Source: Nitrosomonas sp. (GTDB lineage Bacteria > Pseudomonadota > Gammaproteobacteria > Burkholderiales > Nitrosomonadaceae). From it: a stretch of DNA of 64,000 nt. The position numbers and the translations under genes are program-made. Positions 39,289 to 48,613 of the stretch are shown here, piece after piece. Each line of letters opens with the position of its first letter. Within the stretch, counting starts at the first letter, position 1. The stretch spans positions 21,664-85,663 of the forward strand of contig NZ_JAHBZY010000016.1 of assembly GCF_019635155.1 (NCBI RefSeq). Reading direction: 5' to 3'. Under the pieces are notes generated by a model, which ran no database searches, was not told where the DNA came from, and was given only the letters and a program-made list of their open reading frames with translations.

Positions 39289-40041
39289 TTAATTACCAAA
39301 CGGGGAGCTTGGTGTGCTGCCGCCACCGGTACCCGGTGCTGTTGAAGGTTGCTGCGAGAAGGGGGAAGCGCCACCGGTCGATGAAGGTTTTGAAGGTGAT
39401 GCTCCGCCTGTTGTGGATGGAGACTGTGGTGCAAATGGCGAAGTGGTTCCCGGCGTATTGGTTTTCTGTTGCTGGGAAGTGGAGTTGGTCGAGCCGGATG
39501 TGTCCCCCGGCTTATACGCGAACTTCCAATCGCGATAGGTCAATGCTTCGGAGAATTTTTTGTAGTGTTCCGGGAATTTTTCATTTTTGATCGGTTTTTT
39601 TTCGGAAAGACTATGTACACCGATAATCCTGACATTAACGTTGGAAGTCGCAAGAGTGCCGGTACTGGGCGGTGCTTCTTCGATCAATCCCCATTCGGTG
39701 GTGTTCGTGATCGGATCGATATAAATTTTTCTTAAATGATGTTTGGTTGCGGGTAAGCGTGTGTCTTCTATTAAATCCCGCAATGATTTCGGATATTCCT
39801 TGGTGCCGCCCGGACTGTTATAGTAGGACATCACCGCTTTGCGGAATTGCTCTCCGATAAAAAGCAATTCGGCTTCTTTTTCTCGCTGGGATTTAATTTT
39901 CCAGACTTGTCCGGTTCCTGCCATAACGATTCCCGCAACCGCAACTGCGAACAACGCCCAGAGATACACAAAGCCGTGCATTCGTTGAAACGCACCGCAT
40001 TGGTTATAGAGTTTCGATGAACCCGGCGTTGTTTTCACCAT
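39289..40041 (-). CDS. pilin-like protein with a low-complexity Ser/Thr/Pro/Gly tail
   Basis: Up to 250 residues. An atypical type IV pilin-like N-terminus lies at residues 21-45: MHG then FVYLWALFAVAVAGIVMAG, so cleavage after the glycine is possible, but the usual glutamate at +5 is replaced by tryptophan. A pseudopilin-like helix (KEAELLFIGEQFRKAVMSYYNS) and a compact domain follow. The last ~70 residues are almost only Ser, Thr, Gly, Pro, Gln and Ala and look disordered. A start at 39981 would remove 20 residues before the pilin segment. It is the last gene of the operon and overlaps its neighbour by 7 bases. Confidence 0.75.
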   Translation of the reverse strand: MVKTTPGSSKLYNQCGAFQRMHGFVYLWALFAVAVAGIVMAGTGQVWKIKSQREKEAELLFIGEQFRKAVMSYYNSPGGTKEYPKSLRDLIEDTRLPATKHHLRKIYIDPITNTTEWGLIEEAPPSTGTLATSNVNVRIIGVHSLSEKKPIKNEKFPEHYKKFSEALTYRDWKFAYKPGDTSGSTNSTSQQQKTNTPGTTSPFAPQSPSTTGGASPSKPSSTGGASPFSQQPSTAPGTGGGSTPSSPFGN

Positions 40042-40430
40042 TCTTCATAATACGAACCATCGAGCGCACGCCCATTGTAGCCGCTATGCACGTCGTATAC
40101 GCCCGATTCGGTTTCATTTTTCGGAGGAACGGCAATCCAGGTTTGGTTGCTTTCAGTGAATGGGTCCACGGGAACCCGGCGCAGATAGCCTTTGTCGACG
40201 AGCTCCATGAGATCGAGCGGATATTTTCCGGTATCCGAATAAAATTGATCAATGGCATCGCGCATGATGCCAAGATCCTGAAGAAGAACAGTTTCTTTGG
40301 TTTTGTCGATGGCGCCGAAATAGCGGGGTGCTACGATGCTAAGCAGCGTGGCGATGATTGCCATGACCACCAGCAACTCTATCAGAGTAAAGCCTAAAAC
40401 TTTTCGATGAGAGGGTGTGCTCATTACCAT
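40035..40430 (-). CDS. type IV pilin-like pseudopilin
   Basis: A 131-residue pseudopilin with a canonical prepilin-peptidase site, LG|FTLIELLVVMAIIATLL, including the conserved glutamate at +5. The C-terminal domain is GspG-like: LGIMRDAIDQFYSDTGKYP, then PVDPFTESNQTW. It should be inserted in the inner membrane, processed by a PilD-type peptidase (not in this window) and assembled into a pseudopilus. It overlaps both neighbours by a few bases. Confidence 0.88.
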   Translation of the reverse strand: MVMSTPSHRKVLGFTLIELLVVMAIIATLLSIVAPRYFGAIDKTKETVLLQDLGIMRDAIDQFYSDTGKYPLDLMELVDKGYLRRVPVDPFTESNQTWIAVPPKNETESGVYDVHSGYNGRALDGSYYEEW

Positions 40431-40933
40431 TCGCGGTAGGGGATGCCGTTCAGGCCGATGGCTTCCGAACGAGAATATACGTCAAAGACATCGTCACCTT
40501 CTTTCGGGCTGTCCCATGGACTTTCGTAGCTGCGTTTACCCCAGGTATCGGCAGCCGGAGTGACTTCGATGCCGGTCACGTCCAATTCGGTGAACATAGG
40601 GTCACGGGGCAAGCGGCGTAGAAAATAGATAATTTTTTTATCAGGGCTCTTGATATCTTGCACACCCATAAATAACTCTTCGAGCCGGGGAGGGTAGCCG
40701 GATTCGTCAGCTTTTTTTGCGATTTTTCCTTCATCGACCGCCTGTTTGTAAGCGTCAATCGCTGTTCGAATTTGGCGTAAGGCAACGCGCAACTCTTGTT
40801 CTTTTTCGCGTTTGACCATGAGCTCGCGTAGCGGTAGGGCGGCGGTCGCAAGAATGGCCATAATCGCCACCACGATCAACAGCTCGATCAAAGTAAAGCC
40901 TTGATGTCTCCCAGAAATTTTTAAAAAGAACAT
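40424..40933 (-). CDS. type IV pilin-like pseudopilin
   Basis: A 169-residue pseudopilin. The prepilin site is QG|FTLIELLIVVAIMAILA with E at +5. The body contains LRVALRQIRTAIDAYKQAVDEG and YPPRLEEL, again GspG-like but with an inserted loop, and it ends in GIPYREW. It starts 5 bases after the secretin stop. The order secretin, pseudopilin, pseudopilin, pilin-like protein at the operon end is unusual for a classical type II system, whose pseudopilins sit together after gspF. Confidence 0.88.
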   Translation of the reverse strand: MFFLKISGRHQGFTLIELLIVVAIMAILATAALPLRELMVKREKEQELRVALRQIRTAIDAYKQAVDEGKIAKKADESGYPPRLEELFMGVQDIKSPDKKIIYFLRRLPRDPMFTELDVTGIEVTPAADTWGKRSYESPWDSPKEGDDVFDVYSRSEAIGLNGIPYREW

Positions 40934-40938
40934 CCGCG

Positions 40939-43230
40939 TTATTTCAAATTGATAGTCACTGGCGGCGGTAACGTTACTTCTACAGATTCGCCATTTTCCT
41001 TATCTTCCGCGACTGCATTCTGGAGATTTATTTCCGTCGTGCCGGGATTGGCGGCGATGACTTTGAAACGTATCTGCGTCGCCATGCCGGCAGGCTGATC
41101 CTTGCCCAGCCTGATGGTGCGTGAGCCGGATTTGTCGCCTTCATCGAGCGCCTCCAGCGCACTGGCCTCATAGTTAAGCTGAACCTCGGAACTGACCGTC
41201 ACTTTAGCGCCCACCAACCGGATATTGACGGAAAACTCTTTATCCATACCGACATTGGTCGGTGCTTGCAGTGTAAACGTTGGCGACGAAGCGGCAATGC
41301 TGGCAAACGGATTGGGCATCTCGGGAGGAAGTTCGTCCACGGCTGCAGCGGCGAACGGGTTCGGCGGCATGCCTCGCGCAGCTCCCGGACCCGAGCCTGC
41401 CGGAGCGATGGCTAAGGATTGCGGTTCGGTCCTTTTGATCGCTACCGGCAATTTACCCGCTTCACTGGCGGTACCGAAATGATATTCTCTTTCCAGGTTG
41501 CTCAGTTTTGGTAGATTCCTAATAATCTTAGGTGTAATTAACAATACAATTTCAGATTTTGTGCGATTGACTTTCTGGTTTGTCAATAGTCTGTCAAGAC
41601 CGGGGATATTAAGAATTCCTGCAAGACCAGTCATAGTCCTCGATTCGCGATTATCAATTAATCCAGCCAATACCTGTGTTTCACCATCCTTCAGCGTCAA
41701 AATTGTTTCTGCATTACGAGTTCCAACAAGCGGGGCTGTCGCGCCACTCGGTCCGGCTACATCTCTGACAAAATTACTAACTTCCAGTGTTGTTTTCATC
41801 GTGACGTCATCGTGTAATCCGATCCGAGGTTCTACATCCAGCTTTACACCAAGGTCAATAAATGTCGGAGTCGAAGTCACAACAGCAGTGACACCGGGTT
41901 GCACATTCGCAGTAAAGAAGGGGCGTTTCTCACCAATATGGATCTTGGCTTTTTCGCGATTTGTCACCCTGATTCTGGGATTAGCAAGTATGTCTCCTGT
42001 TGTTAGGTTGTGCATGAAATCAATCCTAGCTTGATTGGTGATTGTAAAGCTCTTCAGACCTAAACCATTTGAACCAATCTGATTAAGAATCGCTGTTGCC
42101 GGAGCTGCTGCTGCTCCTACGCCTGTTAAGCCACTGAAGGTAACAGATTGAGGCATATTAGGGCCTAGTAGAAAATCATTTCCACGAGCGATTTCAAGAA
42201 TTGCAACATCCAACATTACCTCCGGCTCGGCTAAATCGTTTAACGATATTAATCGTTCCGTAAGACGAATCGCCTCAAGCGTGTCGCGCATTATGAACAA
42301 ATTAAGTTGTTCATTGACATAGATATCTTTTGCTTTAACGATACCCCTGACCATTGCTACCATTTGTTTAACATCGGTGTGTGCGACTTGAAAACTGCGC
42401 ACAACCAATTCCTGATAATCTTTAAGTTTCGCGGGCGTATTAGGGTAAATCAGTAATGAGTTGTTATTAAGCACCTTATAAGTAAGCTGATTCGTGGTCA
42501 GAATTAATTTCAGAATATCTTCAATGGTATTGTTTCGAACGAAAATTGAAATTTTACTGTCTTGCCTGATGTCCTTATCAAAAACAAAATTTATTCCGGC
42601 AGTACGAGACATTATTTCAAATATCGATTTTAAATCAGTATCTTTAAATTCCATTGAGATGGCTTTTTTAAATGCTGATTCAAGCGCCAGATTAGTTACT
42701 TCAGGGCGAGAAAGTTTTGAGTTGATTTGCGTAATCAATTGACGAGCGTGTGGTTGCTGTGAATTTTCTTGTAGTACAGCGCGGACTATTGTTTCTGCTC
42801 CGATAATATCGTCTTTATCCAGTAATATTCTCGCTGCTTCAATTGATACGATATGCCGGTGTTCGATACTGACGGCAGTGATCCCATCCTTTGCGCGTTC
42901 ATTGAATGGATACATTTCTAAAACGCGTTGATACCCCTGTTCAGCCAGGTCGAGATTTCCGGCATTGAACTGAGCATCTGCGTCATACAAAAGCTTACTG
43001 AGTACTTCATCACGTAATCGTAGCAACATCGCACGGATCTCTTTGTTTTCCGGTTCTTCACGTGCCGCTTGCTCAAGTTTGAAAAGTCCGCTTTCAAGCT
43101 TACCTTCTGATACTAGTTTCTGCGCTTCTGAGAATGCGATGTTTCTGAGTAGAAATGTCTTGTTATCAATCGCGCATCCCGCTTGAACCAGAAATACCAT
43201 GATCAAAACGATTATTTTCCAGCTTCTCAT
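40939..43230 (-). CDS. secretin lipoprotein with C-terminal cohesin-like domain (GspD/PilQ-like)
   Basis: A 763-residue outer-membrane secretin. A lipoprotein signal ends in LVQAGC (C19). Helical TPR-like repeats (about 25-175) precede an STN/secretin N domain (about 190-330) and the beta-barrel secretin core (about 340-575), with DVAILEIARG and VLAGLIDNRESRTMTGLAGILNIPGLDRLL. After a Pro/Ala linker a C-terminal beta domain (about 650-763) resembles a cohesin-type fold. It forms the exit channel of the system. Its ATG overlaps the preceding stop by four bases. Confidence 0.9.
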   Translation of the reverse strand: MRSWKIIVLIMVFLVQAGCAIDNKTFLLRNIAFSEAQKLVSEGKLESGLFKLEQAAREEPENKEIRAMLLRLRDEVLSKLLYDADAQFNAGNLDLAEQGYQRVLEMYPFNERAKDGITAVSIEHRHIVSIEAARILLDKDDIIGAETIVRAVLQENSQQPHARQLITQINSKLSRPEVTNLALESAFKKAISMEFKDTDLKSIFEIMSRTAGINFVFDKDIRQDSKISIFVRNNTIEDILKLILTTNQLTYKVLNNNSLLIYPNTPAKLKDYQELVVRSFQVAHTDVKQMVAMVRGIVKAKDIYVNEQLNLFIMRDTLEAIRLTERLISLNDLAEPEVMLDVAILEIARGNDFLLGPNMPQSVTFSGLTGVGAAAAPATAILNQIGSNGLGLKSFTITNQARIDFMHNLTTGDILANPRIRVTNREKAKIHIGEKRPFFTANVQPGVTAVVTSTPTFIDLGVKLDVEPRIGLHDDVTMKTTLEVSNFVRDVAGPSGATAPLVGTRNAETILTLKDGETQVLAGLIDNRESRTMTGLAGILNIPGLDRLLTNQKVNRTKSEIVLLITPKIIRNLPKLSNLEREYHFGTASEAGKLPVAIKRTEPQSLAIAPAGSGPGAARGMPPNPFAAAAVDELPPEMPNPFASIAASSPTFTLQAPTNVGMDKEFSVNIRLVGAKVTVSSEVQLNYEASALEALDEGDKSGSRTIRLGKDQPAGMATQIRFKVIAANPGTTEINLQNAVAEDKENGESVEVTLPPPVTINLK

Positions 43231-43793
43231 CGGAAGTTTCCTGCCAGTTTATGATTGATCGTGAGGGTTTGTTTCACATTCAGCGGTAAATACGTGACGG
43301 TTACGGTGTCGTCGCTGATGGCATCCAAGCGGTATTGATCATTAATTTTTCCGCCAATTTTAGTAATGAGATTTTCTCCCGAGTGAGACAGGAAAACCCA
43401 GGTTGCATTGTCCGCAATGGCTTTGCCGGCATATTTGAATTGCAGGGGAGGCGCCGTTGGCGCTGGCGGTGCGATTTTGACCGGCTGAACGATTTTGATT
43501 TCATGTTCTTCAGGATCATGGAGGGGTGTTCGTTTGGACATCCAAGTAGTCGATGCGAATAATTCACCTGCTTGCGGGTTAAATTTTCGTTGTCCCAGCT
43601 TGCTGACATCGAGTTGAGCGGTATTGGGTTCCGCTTTCCTGTTTTTTTCCTGAGTTGTCTTGGCTGGTTGCAGCGGTGTTTCCGGCATTTGGAGTGTGAA
43701 CTCTTCCTCGTCATCCACCAGTACTGCAGCGATGAGTGTTGCAATCAATGCGCTTCCAATGATTATTTTCCGTTTTCTTTCGACGGCATCCAT
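43227..43793 (-). CDS. PilP/GspC-like inner-membrane linker protein
   Basis: A 188-residue protein with one N-terminal membrane span (about 9-27), a Pro-rich linker, and a small beta domain from about 115 (LQFKYAGKAIADNATWVFLSHSGENLITKIGG .. YRLDAISDDTVTVTYLPL). That domain resembles the homology region of GspC/PilP, which connects the inner-membrane platform to the secretin. Position directly before the secretin gene supports this. The annotation is by architecture and context; it is not a close match to either. Confidence 0.7.
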   Translation of the reverse strand: MDAVERKRKIIIGSALIATLIAAVLVDDEEEFTLQMPETPLQPAKTTQEKNRKAEPNTAQLDVSKLGQRKFNPQAGELFASTTWMSKRTPLHDPEEHEIKIVQPVKIAPPAPTAPPLQFKYAGKAIADNATWVFLSHSGENLITKIGGKINDQYRLDAISDDTVTVTYLPLNVKQTLTINHKLAGNFR

Positions 43794-43797
43794 GTCG

Positions 43798-44403
43798 TTA
43801 CTTATTCAAATAAAGATTAATTTCCAACCGCACATCCAGTTTGTCAGCGGTCGTATTTTCCCGCTTGATGGCAACCGCCGATATGGCCATTGCCGGCACG
43901 GCTTCTAAGGCGTCGGCGATGAAAGCGCGAATTTGCGAATAATTGCCTTTTACCGGCAAAATCATTTCATAGCGCGCTAAGCGGGCATCACTTTCGTTGA
44001 TTAGCCGATACTCGCTGCTTGCCAGTTCGACGCCTCGTTTTTGGGCTAATCCGACCAATTCCCGAATCCAGAAGGGCGATGAATCGATGCGCGGGAAAAA
44101 ATCATAAAATACTTGTAACGCTTGATCGCTGCTCATTTTCTGACCGGTTTCACCACCTGTACCATCGCTGGAAGATTTTTTCGATACGATTTGCGCTTGC
44201 AGGGAAACAGCCCGGTCCTTGAGTTTCTGCAATTCCGTCTCCTGCGGTATCACCGCGAGAGCATAATAAATACTGGCTGCGATGATCAAACCAAAGCCGA
44301 TTTTACCGGAATTGCCCAGACGTCCCATTTGCCACCGTAGCAATGGCATGACTCGATTCCAGTGAATGGGCGGCAATTCTTTTTTGAGAAAACTTAAATC
44401 CAT
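43798..44403 (-). CDS. PilO/GspM-like inner-membrane platform protein
   Basis: A 201-residue bitopic membrane protein: cytoplasmic N-terminus, a span near 35-53, a coiled coil (ETELQKLKDRAVSLQAQI) and a periplasmic ferredoxin-like domain (about 100-200) as in PilO and GspM. It overlaps the PilN-like gene by 10 bases and is followed by the PilP-like gene after 4 bases. PilN/PilO-type pairs form a heterodimer around the assembly platform. Confidence 0.8.
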   Translation of the reverse strand: MDLSFLKKELPPIHWNRVMPLLRWQMGRLGNSGKIGFGLIIAASIYYALAVIPQETELQKLKDRAVSLQAQIVSKKSSSDGTGGETGQKMSSDQALQVFYDFFPRIDSSPFWIRELVGLAQKRGVELASSEYRLINESDARLARYEMILPVKGNYSQIRAFIADALEAVPAMAISAVAIKRENTTADKLDVRLEINLYLNK

Positions 44404-44933
44404 GCGGCATGTAGCAGAAAAGTAATCGGACGATGCGGATTATCCTGTTTGATTTTGTAATTTAACAGGTGCACATTTTCAAATACCGGCTCGCGCTCCA
44501 GCGCTTCAACGAAATCCAATAATTCCAGCATGCTTTTTGCTTCACCGTTCAATCGCAATGTCCGGTTGGCGAAATTGGGTTGCAACGATAACAATGCAAT
44601 ATCTTCGGTTGCCGCATGCTCGATCGAGTCAAATAATTCTTCCCAGGGTAAATTAAGCTGATCGAGAACGGCATTGGCTTGTGCGACTTCCTTGCCAATT
44701 TCCTGACTGAATTCGCGAATACGCGAAGTCGCGCGCGTCCGTGGCGCCGCTTTTTGCTGTTGCTGCTTTTCCATACGTTCGACCCGATTGTTCCAGAAAT
44801 TGATTTCTTCGACGAAATACCGGAACTGAAAAAATACCGCGGCGACGATTGCTAACCCCAGCAATAACAGCAATGCATCGAGCTGCGGAGCAGCTTGTTC
44901 GCGATAAGGAAATCTTAATCTTAAGCGGGACAT
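44394..44933 (-). CDS. PilN-like inner-membrane platform protein
   Basis: A 179-residue protein with an N-terminal basic segment, one span (about 20-40), a coiled coil (NNRVERMEKQQQQK) and a periplasmic domain containing LPWEELFDSIEHAATEDIALLSLQPN, which is typical of PilN. It overlaps the PilM-like gene by 13 bases. Together with PilM and PilO it makes the inner-membrane ring in type IV pilus machines. Confidence 0.82.
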   Translation of the reverse strand: MSRLRLRFPYREQAAPQLDALLLLLGLAIVAAVFFQFRYFVEEINFWNNRVERMEKQQQQKAAPRTRATSRIREFSQEIGKEVAQANAVLDQLNLPWEELFDSIEHAATEDIALLSLQPNFANRTLRLNGEAKSMLELLDFVEALEREPVFENVHLLNYKIKQDNPHRPITFLLHAAWI

Positions 44934-45754
44934 TGGTTTTGCTCGGATCGATGGATTGCGGCAGTGGGGTAATAATCCGGTGCCGGCATTTTTCCATGCG
45001 GCAGGGAAACAACACGCCAGCCGCTGTGCGGCGGTAATGTCAATTCGGGGTGCTCCGGCGCGAACAAATGCACGAGCTCCAACGCTTCTTTCGTGCCGGA
45101 CCAGATAACTTCCTGATCCAAGGCGGCGAGTAAATCATCGGCTGCGTTATGCAGAATCCGTTGATTCCGGATGCTTTGCCACTTGCCATGATGGGATATC
45201 GCGATACAAATGCGACCGGTTTCTATCACTGCCAAATAAATTTTCTCGTGTTGCAATTGTGCGCACCAACGATCATAAACCGATGCCAAATACGGTTCGA
45301 TATTTTTCAGTTTGCATCCATGAGTGGTTATCAACTGTTCCAATTGTGCCAGAAAATCCCGTGGAATCGCAGCACAAACCGCGCCATCAATCGGATTCCA
45401 ATCACTGATACTGAGCGCCCAGGAATCCACTCGGTTTCCATAAACTTCATGCATGCGAAACTGCGCATAAGATTTTACTTCTTCCGGTGTGTTTATTTCA
45501 CTTTGCGGCGGCAACGCGATATAACGTAAAAAATGATTGGATAGTACGATCGATATATCAGTCCCCGGCTCTTCGGATAACACTTGGGCGAGCTGCAATA
45601 GCGCGGAATTCCAATTTGGAGTTTCTCCGGCTGATTCGAACAGTACCGACGCTTTGCTAAGCTGGATCGGTTTAAAACCGCGTTTTAAGCGAACCCAATC
45701 CAGTCTGGTGGGTGCCAGAAATACCCGGATCTGATCATGCCACAATGGTAACAC
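44921..45754 (-). CDS. PilM/GspL-like cytoplasmic protein
   Basis: A 277-residue soluble protein. The position between the ATPase and the PilN-like gene and the actin-like hints (FLAPTRLDWVRLKRG, IYLAVIETGRICIAISHHG) point to PilM or the cytoplasmic domain of GspL. It lacks a membrane span, as PilM does, and is shorter than PilM (about 350). The start is GTG at 45754, overlapping the ATPase gene by 20 bases; TTG at 45745 is an alternative. The ATP-binding signature is weak, so nucleotide binding is uncertain. Confidence 0.68.
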   Translation of the reverse strand: MLPLWHDQIRVFLAPTRLDWVRLKRGFKPIQLSKASVLFESAGETPNWNSALLQLAQVLSEEPGTDISIVLSNHFLRYIALPPQSEINTPEEVKSYAQFRMHEVYGNRVDSWALSISDWNPIDGAVCAAIPRDFLAQLEQLITTHGCKLKNIEPYLASVYDRWCAQLQHEKIYLAVIETGRICIAISHHGKWQSIRNQRILHNAADDLLAALDQEVIWSGTKEALELVHLFAPEHPELTLPPHSGWRVVSLPHGKMPAPDYYPTAAIHRSEQNQCPA

Positions 45755-47420
45755 GATTGGCTTCCTCCAAACTGGTTAATCCATGTTTTACCATATCTAA
45801 TGCGGCTTCGCGCAAGAAACGGGTGCCATTGTCCCGAGCCGCTTCTTTGATACGCCGGATCGGTTCTTGCGCCACGATCAACTCGCGAATTTCATCATTC
45901 AATACCAGAATCTCGGCGATTGCATTTCTGCCGCGATACCCGCTGCCACGGCATTGTCCGCATCCTTTACCGTTGCGGAATTTGTAAAGATGCGCTTGAT
46001 CCGGTGGAATACCCGATTCTTCAATCAAATGAGCATCGGGTTGCTCGTCGACGGCGCAATGCGAGCACAACAGCCGTACCAAACGTTGCGCCACAATACC
46101 GTTCAGAGCCGATACAAAACTGTACGGATCGACGCCCATATGTGAAAACCGGCCGATAACGTCAAATACATTGTTGGCATGCACGGTGGTAAAAACCAAA
46201 TGCCCGGTGAGAGCCGCTTGTATGGCGATTTGCGCCGTTTCGGCATCGCGAATCTCGCCGACCATGATTTTGTCCGGATCATGCCGCAGAATAGAACGCA
46301 AGCCACGTGCAAAGGTCAGGCCTTTTTTCTCATTGACCGGTATTTGTAAAACACCGGAGAGCTGGTATTCGATCGGATCTTCAATGGTAATGATTTTGTC
46401 ATTTCCTTTGTTGACTTCCGATATGGCGGCGTATAGCGAAGTGGTTTTTCCGCTACCGGTCGGACCGGTGACCAGCAGCATGCCATAGGGCTCCGAACTT
46501 AAACGGCGAATGCTGGCGATGGCTGCCTGACTGAAACCCAATTGATTAAGCGTTAAACCTTCGATGTGATCGGACAATGCTTGCCGGTCGAGTATCCGCA
46601 ATACCGCATCTTCACCGAAAATGCTCGGCATAATGGAAACCCGGAAATCGATTTCGCGTCCTTGAATAGAGATTTTGAAGCGCCCGTCCTGCGGCACCCG
46701 GCGCTCGGCAATATCCAATTCGGACATCACTTTTATCCTGGAAATCACTTGCTCCGCCAATTCAGCCTCTTGGATTACACCGATATGCGTTAATACGCCA
46801 TCAATCCGGTATTTGATCGATAAAGCACCGAGCGCCATTTCCAAGTGTATATCGCTCGCTTGTGACTTATGCGCATCATACAGTGTCGAATGCACCAACC
46901 GGACGACTTTGCTGGTGCCTTCGTTGATGCTTTTTAACGATAAATCTTCAACATCGCTTTGAATATTGTTCAGTTCGGCGGATGGCAATACTTGATCCAT
47001 CGCACGCATGTTTTTTTCCTGCTGGGTAAAGAAAGCACTCAGGTCGGCTGGATGAACCAAATACCATTCAACCGCCCGATCGAACCGCTCCTCGGCCCAG
47101 GAACGCAGCTTGCCCGAGAACGGGTTGCTGATCGCGAACACCAGTTGCTGGTCGCGCTGAAAAAGTATGCATTCGTGCGCCAGTGCTTCCGCAAACGGCA
47201 GGATATCGAACGCCGGCTGCAATGTATGGATTGCTTTCATTTCGAGGACGGGCATATGCATCAACTGACCAAGCTGTTGCATCAATTCATCCGGCGAGTG
47301 ACCTTCCTCTTCCAATATCTGGATCACGGAAACACCTTGCGCAGCCGCCTTGCGCCTGGTTTCAGCCAATCGATTGAGATCAAGAGCCGGCATATTGATT
47401 GTTTGCAAAGAAGCTTCCAT
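45735..47420 (-). CDS. GspE/PilB-type secretion ATPase
   Basis: A 561-residue assembly ATPase. An N-terminal MshEN-like domain (about 20-150) precedes the motor. Walker A is GPTGSGKTTS near residue 317, the Asp box lies around ITIEDPIEYQL, Walker B is IMVGEIRDAETA and the His box is TGHLVFTTVH. Two CxxC pairs (CSHC and CGQC, near 450-480) form the zinc site of GspE/PilB. It powers pseudopilus extension at the cytoplasmic face. The ATG shares one base with the gspF stop; a TTG lies one codon upstream. Confidence 0.94.
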   Translation of the reverse strand: MEASLQTINMPALDLNRLAETRRKAAAQGVSVIQILEEEGHSPDELMQQLGQLMHMPVLEMKAIHTLQPAFDILPFAEALAHECILFQRDQQLVFAISNPFSGKLRSWAEERFDRAVEWYLVHPADLSAFFTQQEKNMRAMDQVLPSAELNNIQSDVEDLSLKSINEGTSKVVRLVHSTLYDAHKSQASDIHLEMALGALSIKYRIDGVLTHIGVIQEAELAEQVISRIKVMSELDIAERRVPQDGRFKISIQGREIDFRVSIMPSIFGEDAVLRILDRQALSDHIEGLTLNQLGFSQAAIASIRRLSSEPYGMLLVTGPTGSGKTTSLYAAISEVNKGNDKIITIEDPIEYQLSGVLQIPVNEKKGLTFARGLRSILRHDPDKIMVGEIRDAETAQIAIQAALTGHLVFTTVHANNVFDVIGRFSHMGVDPYSFVSALNGIVAQRLVRLLCSHCAVDEQPDAHLIEESGIPPDQAHLYKFRNGKGCGQCRGSGYRGRNAIAEILVLNDEIRELIVAQEPIRRIKEAARDNGTRFLREAALDMVKHGLTSLEEANRVTIVA

Positions 47421-48604
47421 CAATTGATACTTCCTGCTAATTCAAAGATAGGCATGTACATCAGAATAATGATGCCGCCGATCACGATACCGATGAATGC
47501 CATTAACAGTGGTTCAATCAGCTTGGTTGTCCACTCGACCCAGCGGGCAATTTCCTCATCATGAAAGTTGCCGATGCGTTCCATCATGTCGCCCATCAAA
47601 CCGGTGCGTTCTCCGACACGGAGCATGCGATTGCCGACCGCGGTCGTTAAACCTTCCACTTCCATTGCGTTGGAGATGGCTTTACCTTCGCGGATATGCT
47701 TAGCAGCTGCTGCAACTTTGGGACGAAGGTGCGATTGCAGCAAACCGCCGACCATTTCCAATGCTTGTGTAATCGGTATGCCGCCACGTAATAACATTCC
47801 CAGAGTTTTGTAGAATCGCGCCAGTTGATAAACCCGCATATGTTCACCGATGGCGGGAATACGCCATAGCAGTTGCATGACTTTAGCGCGGAATGCCGGG
47901 CGGCTGACGGTATAGATTAACAAAACCAGTATTGTGAGCGACGTTATAGCCAATTCCCAGCCGCGATCATGAACGAATTGCCCCCATTTGATCAACAATA
48001 ACGAAAGCCACGGTAAGTCGCTACCCATGTCGTCATAAATGGCGCTGAATTTGGGAACGACAAAGACCATCAAAAAGACAGAGACCAGGAACCCGACAGC
48101 TAACAGCAAAACCGGATAGATCGAAGCGCCGACCAGTTTTTTACGGACAAAATCCATCTGCGTCTGATATGTGATAAATCGTGTCAATGCTTCCGCCAGA
48201 TCACCGGTTCGTTCGCTAGCACGAACGGTGGCGATGTAAAGGGGTGGAAATGCTTGCGGATACTCTTCGAGTGCCTGGGAGAAAGTGACGCCTTCATACA
48301 ATCGTGCAAGAATGTTCTGGATAATTTTACGATTGCCGGTGTCTTGCTCTTTTTCCAATAATGTTTCGATACTTTCGACCAGACTTAATCCTGCGGTTTG
48401 AAGCGATAGCAATTCCTGGCTGAAGTGAACCAGCGGAAAATGTGTTTTCGATTTCAGTGAGAAACCGGAAAAACTGCGGCGAATACTTAAAACCATTCCG
48501 CCTTGTTCGATGACCTGGCGGCGCGCCTCTTCTTCGCTGTTCGCCTCCAATTCCAGATGCACGGTTCCTTGTCCGGAGATGACTGCTTTTATTTCAAACC
48601 GCAT
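47420..48604 (-). CDS. GspF/PilC-type inner-membrane platform protein
   Basis: A 394-residue polytopic protein with duplicated GspF domains, each with a membrane span pair: FSQELLSLQTAGLSLVESIETLLE near residue 60 and the second repeat FYKTLGMLLRGGIPITQALEMVGG near 265. Family members rotate or clamp pilin subunits during assembly. It begins 9 bases after the gspG-like stop. The usual three membrane spans are visible. Confidence 0.94.
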   Translation of the reverse strand: MRFEIKAVISGQGTVHLELEANSEEEARRQVIEQGGMVLSIRRSFSGFSLKSKTHFPLVHFSQELLSLQTAGLSLVESIETLLEKEQDTGNRKIIQNILARLYEGVTFSQALEEYPQAFPPLYIATVRASERTGDLAEALTRFITYQTQMDFVRKKLVGASIYPVLLLAVGFLVSVFLMVFVVPKFSAIYDDMGSDLPWLSLLLIKWGQFVHDRGWELAITSLTILVLLIYTVSRPAFRAKVMQLLWRIPAIGEHMRVYQLARFYKTLGMLLRGGIPITQALEMVGGLLQSHLRPKVAAAAKHIREGKAISNAMEVEGLTTAVGNRMLRVGERTGLMGDMMERIGNFHDEEIARWVEWTTKLIEPLLMAFIGIVIGGIIILMYMPIFELAGSIN

Positions 48605-48613
48605 GACCGATGA

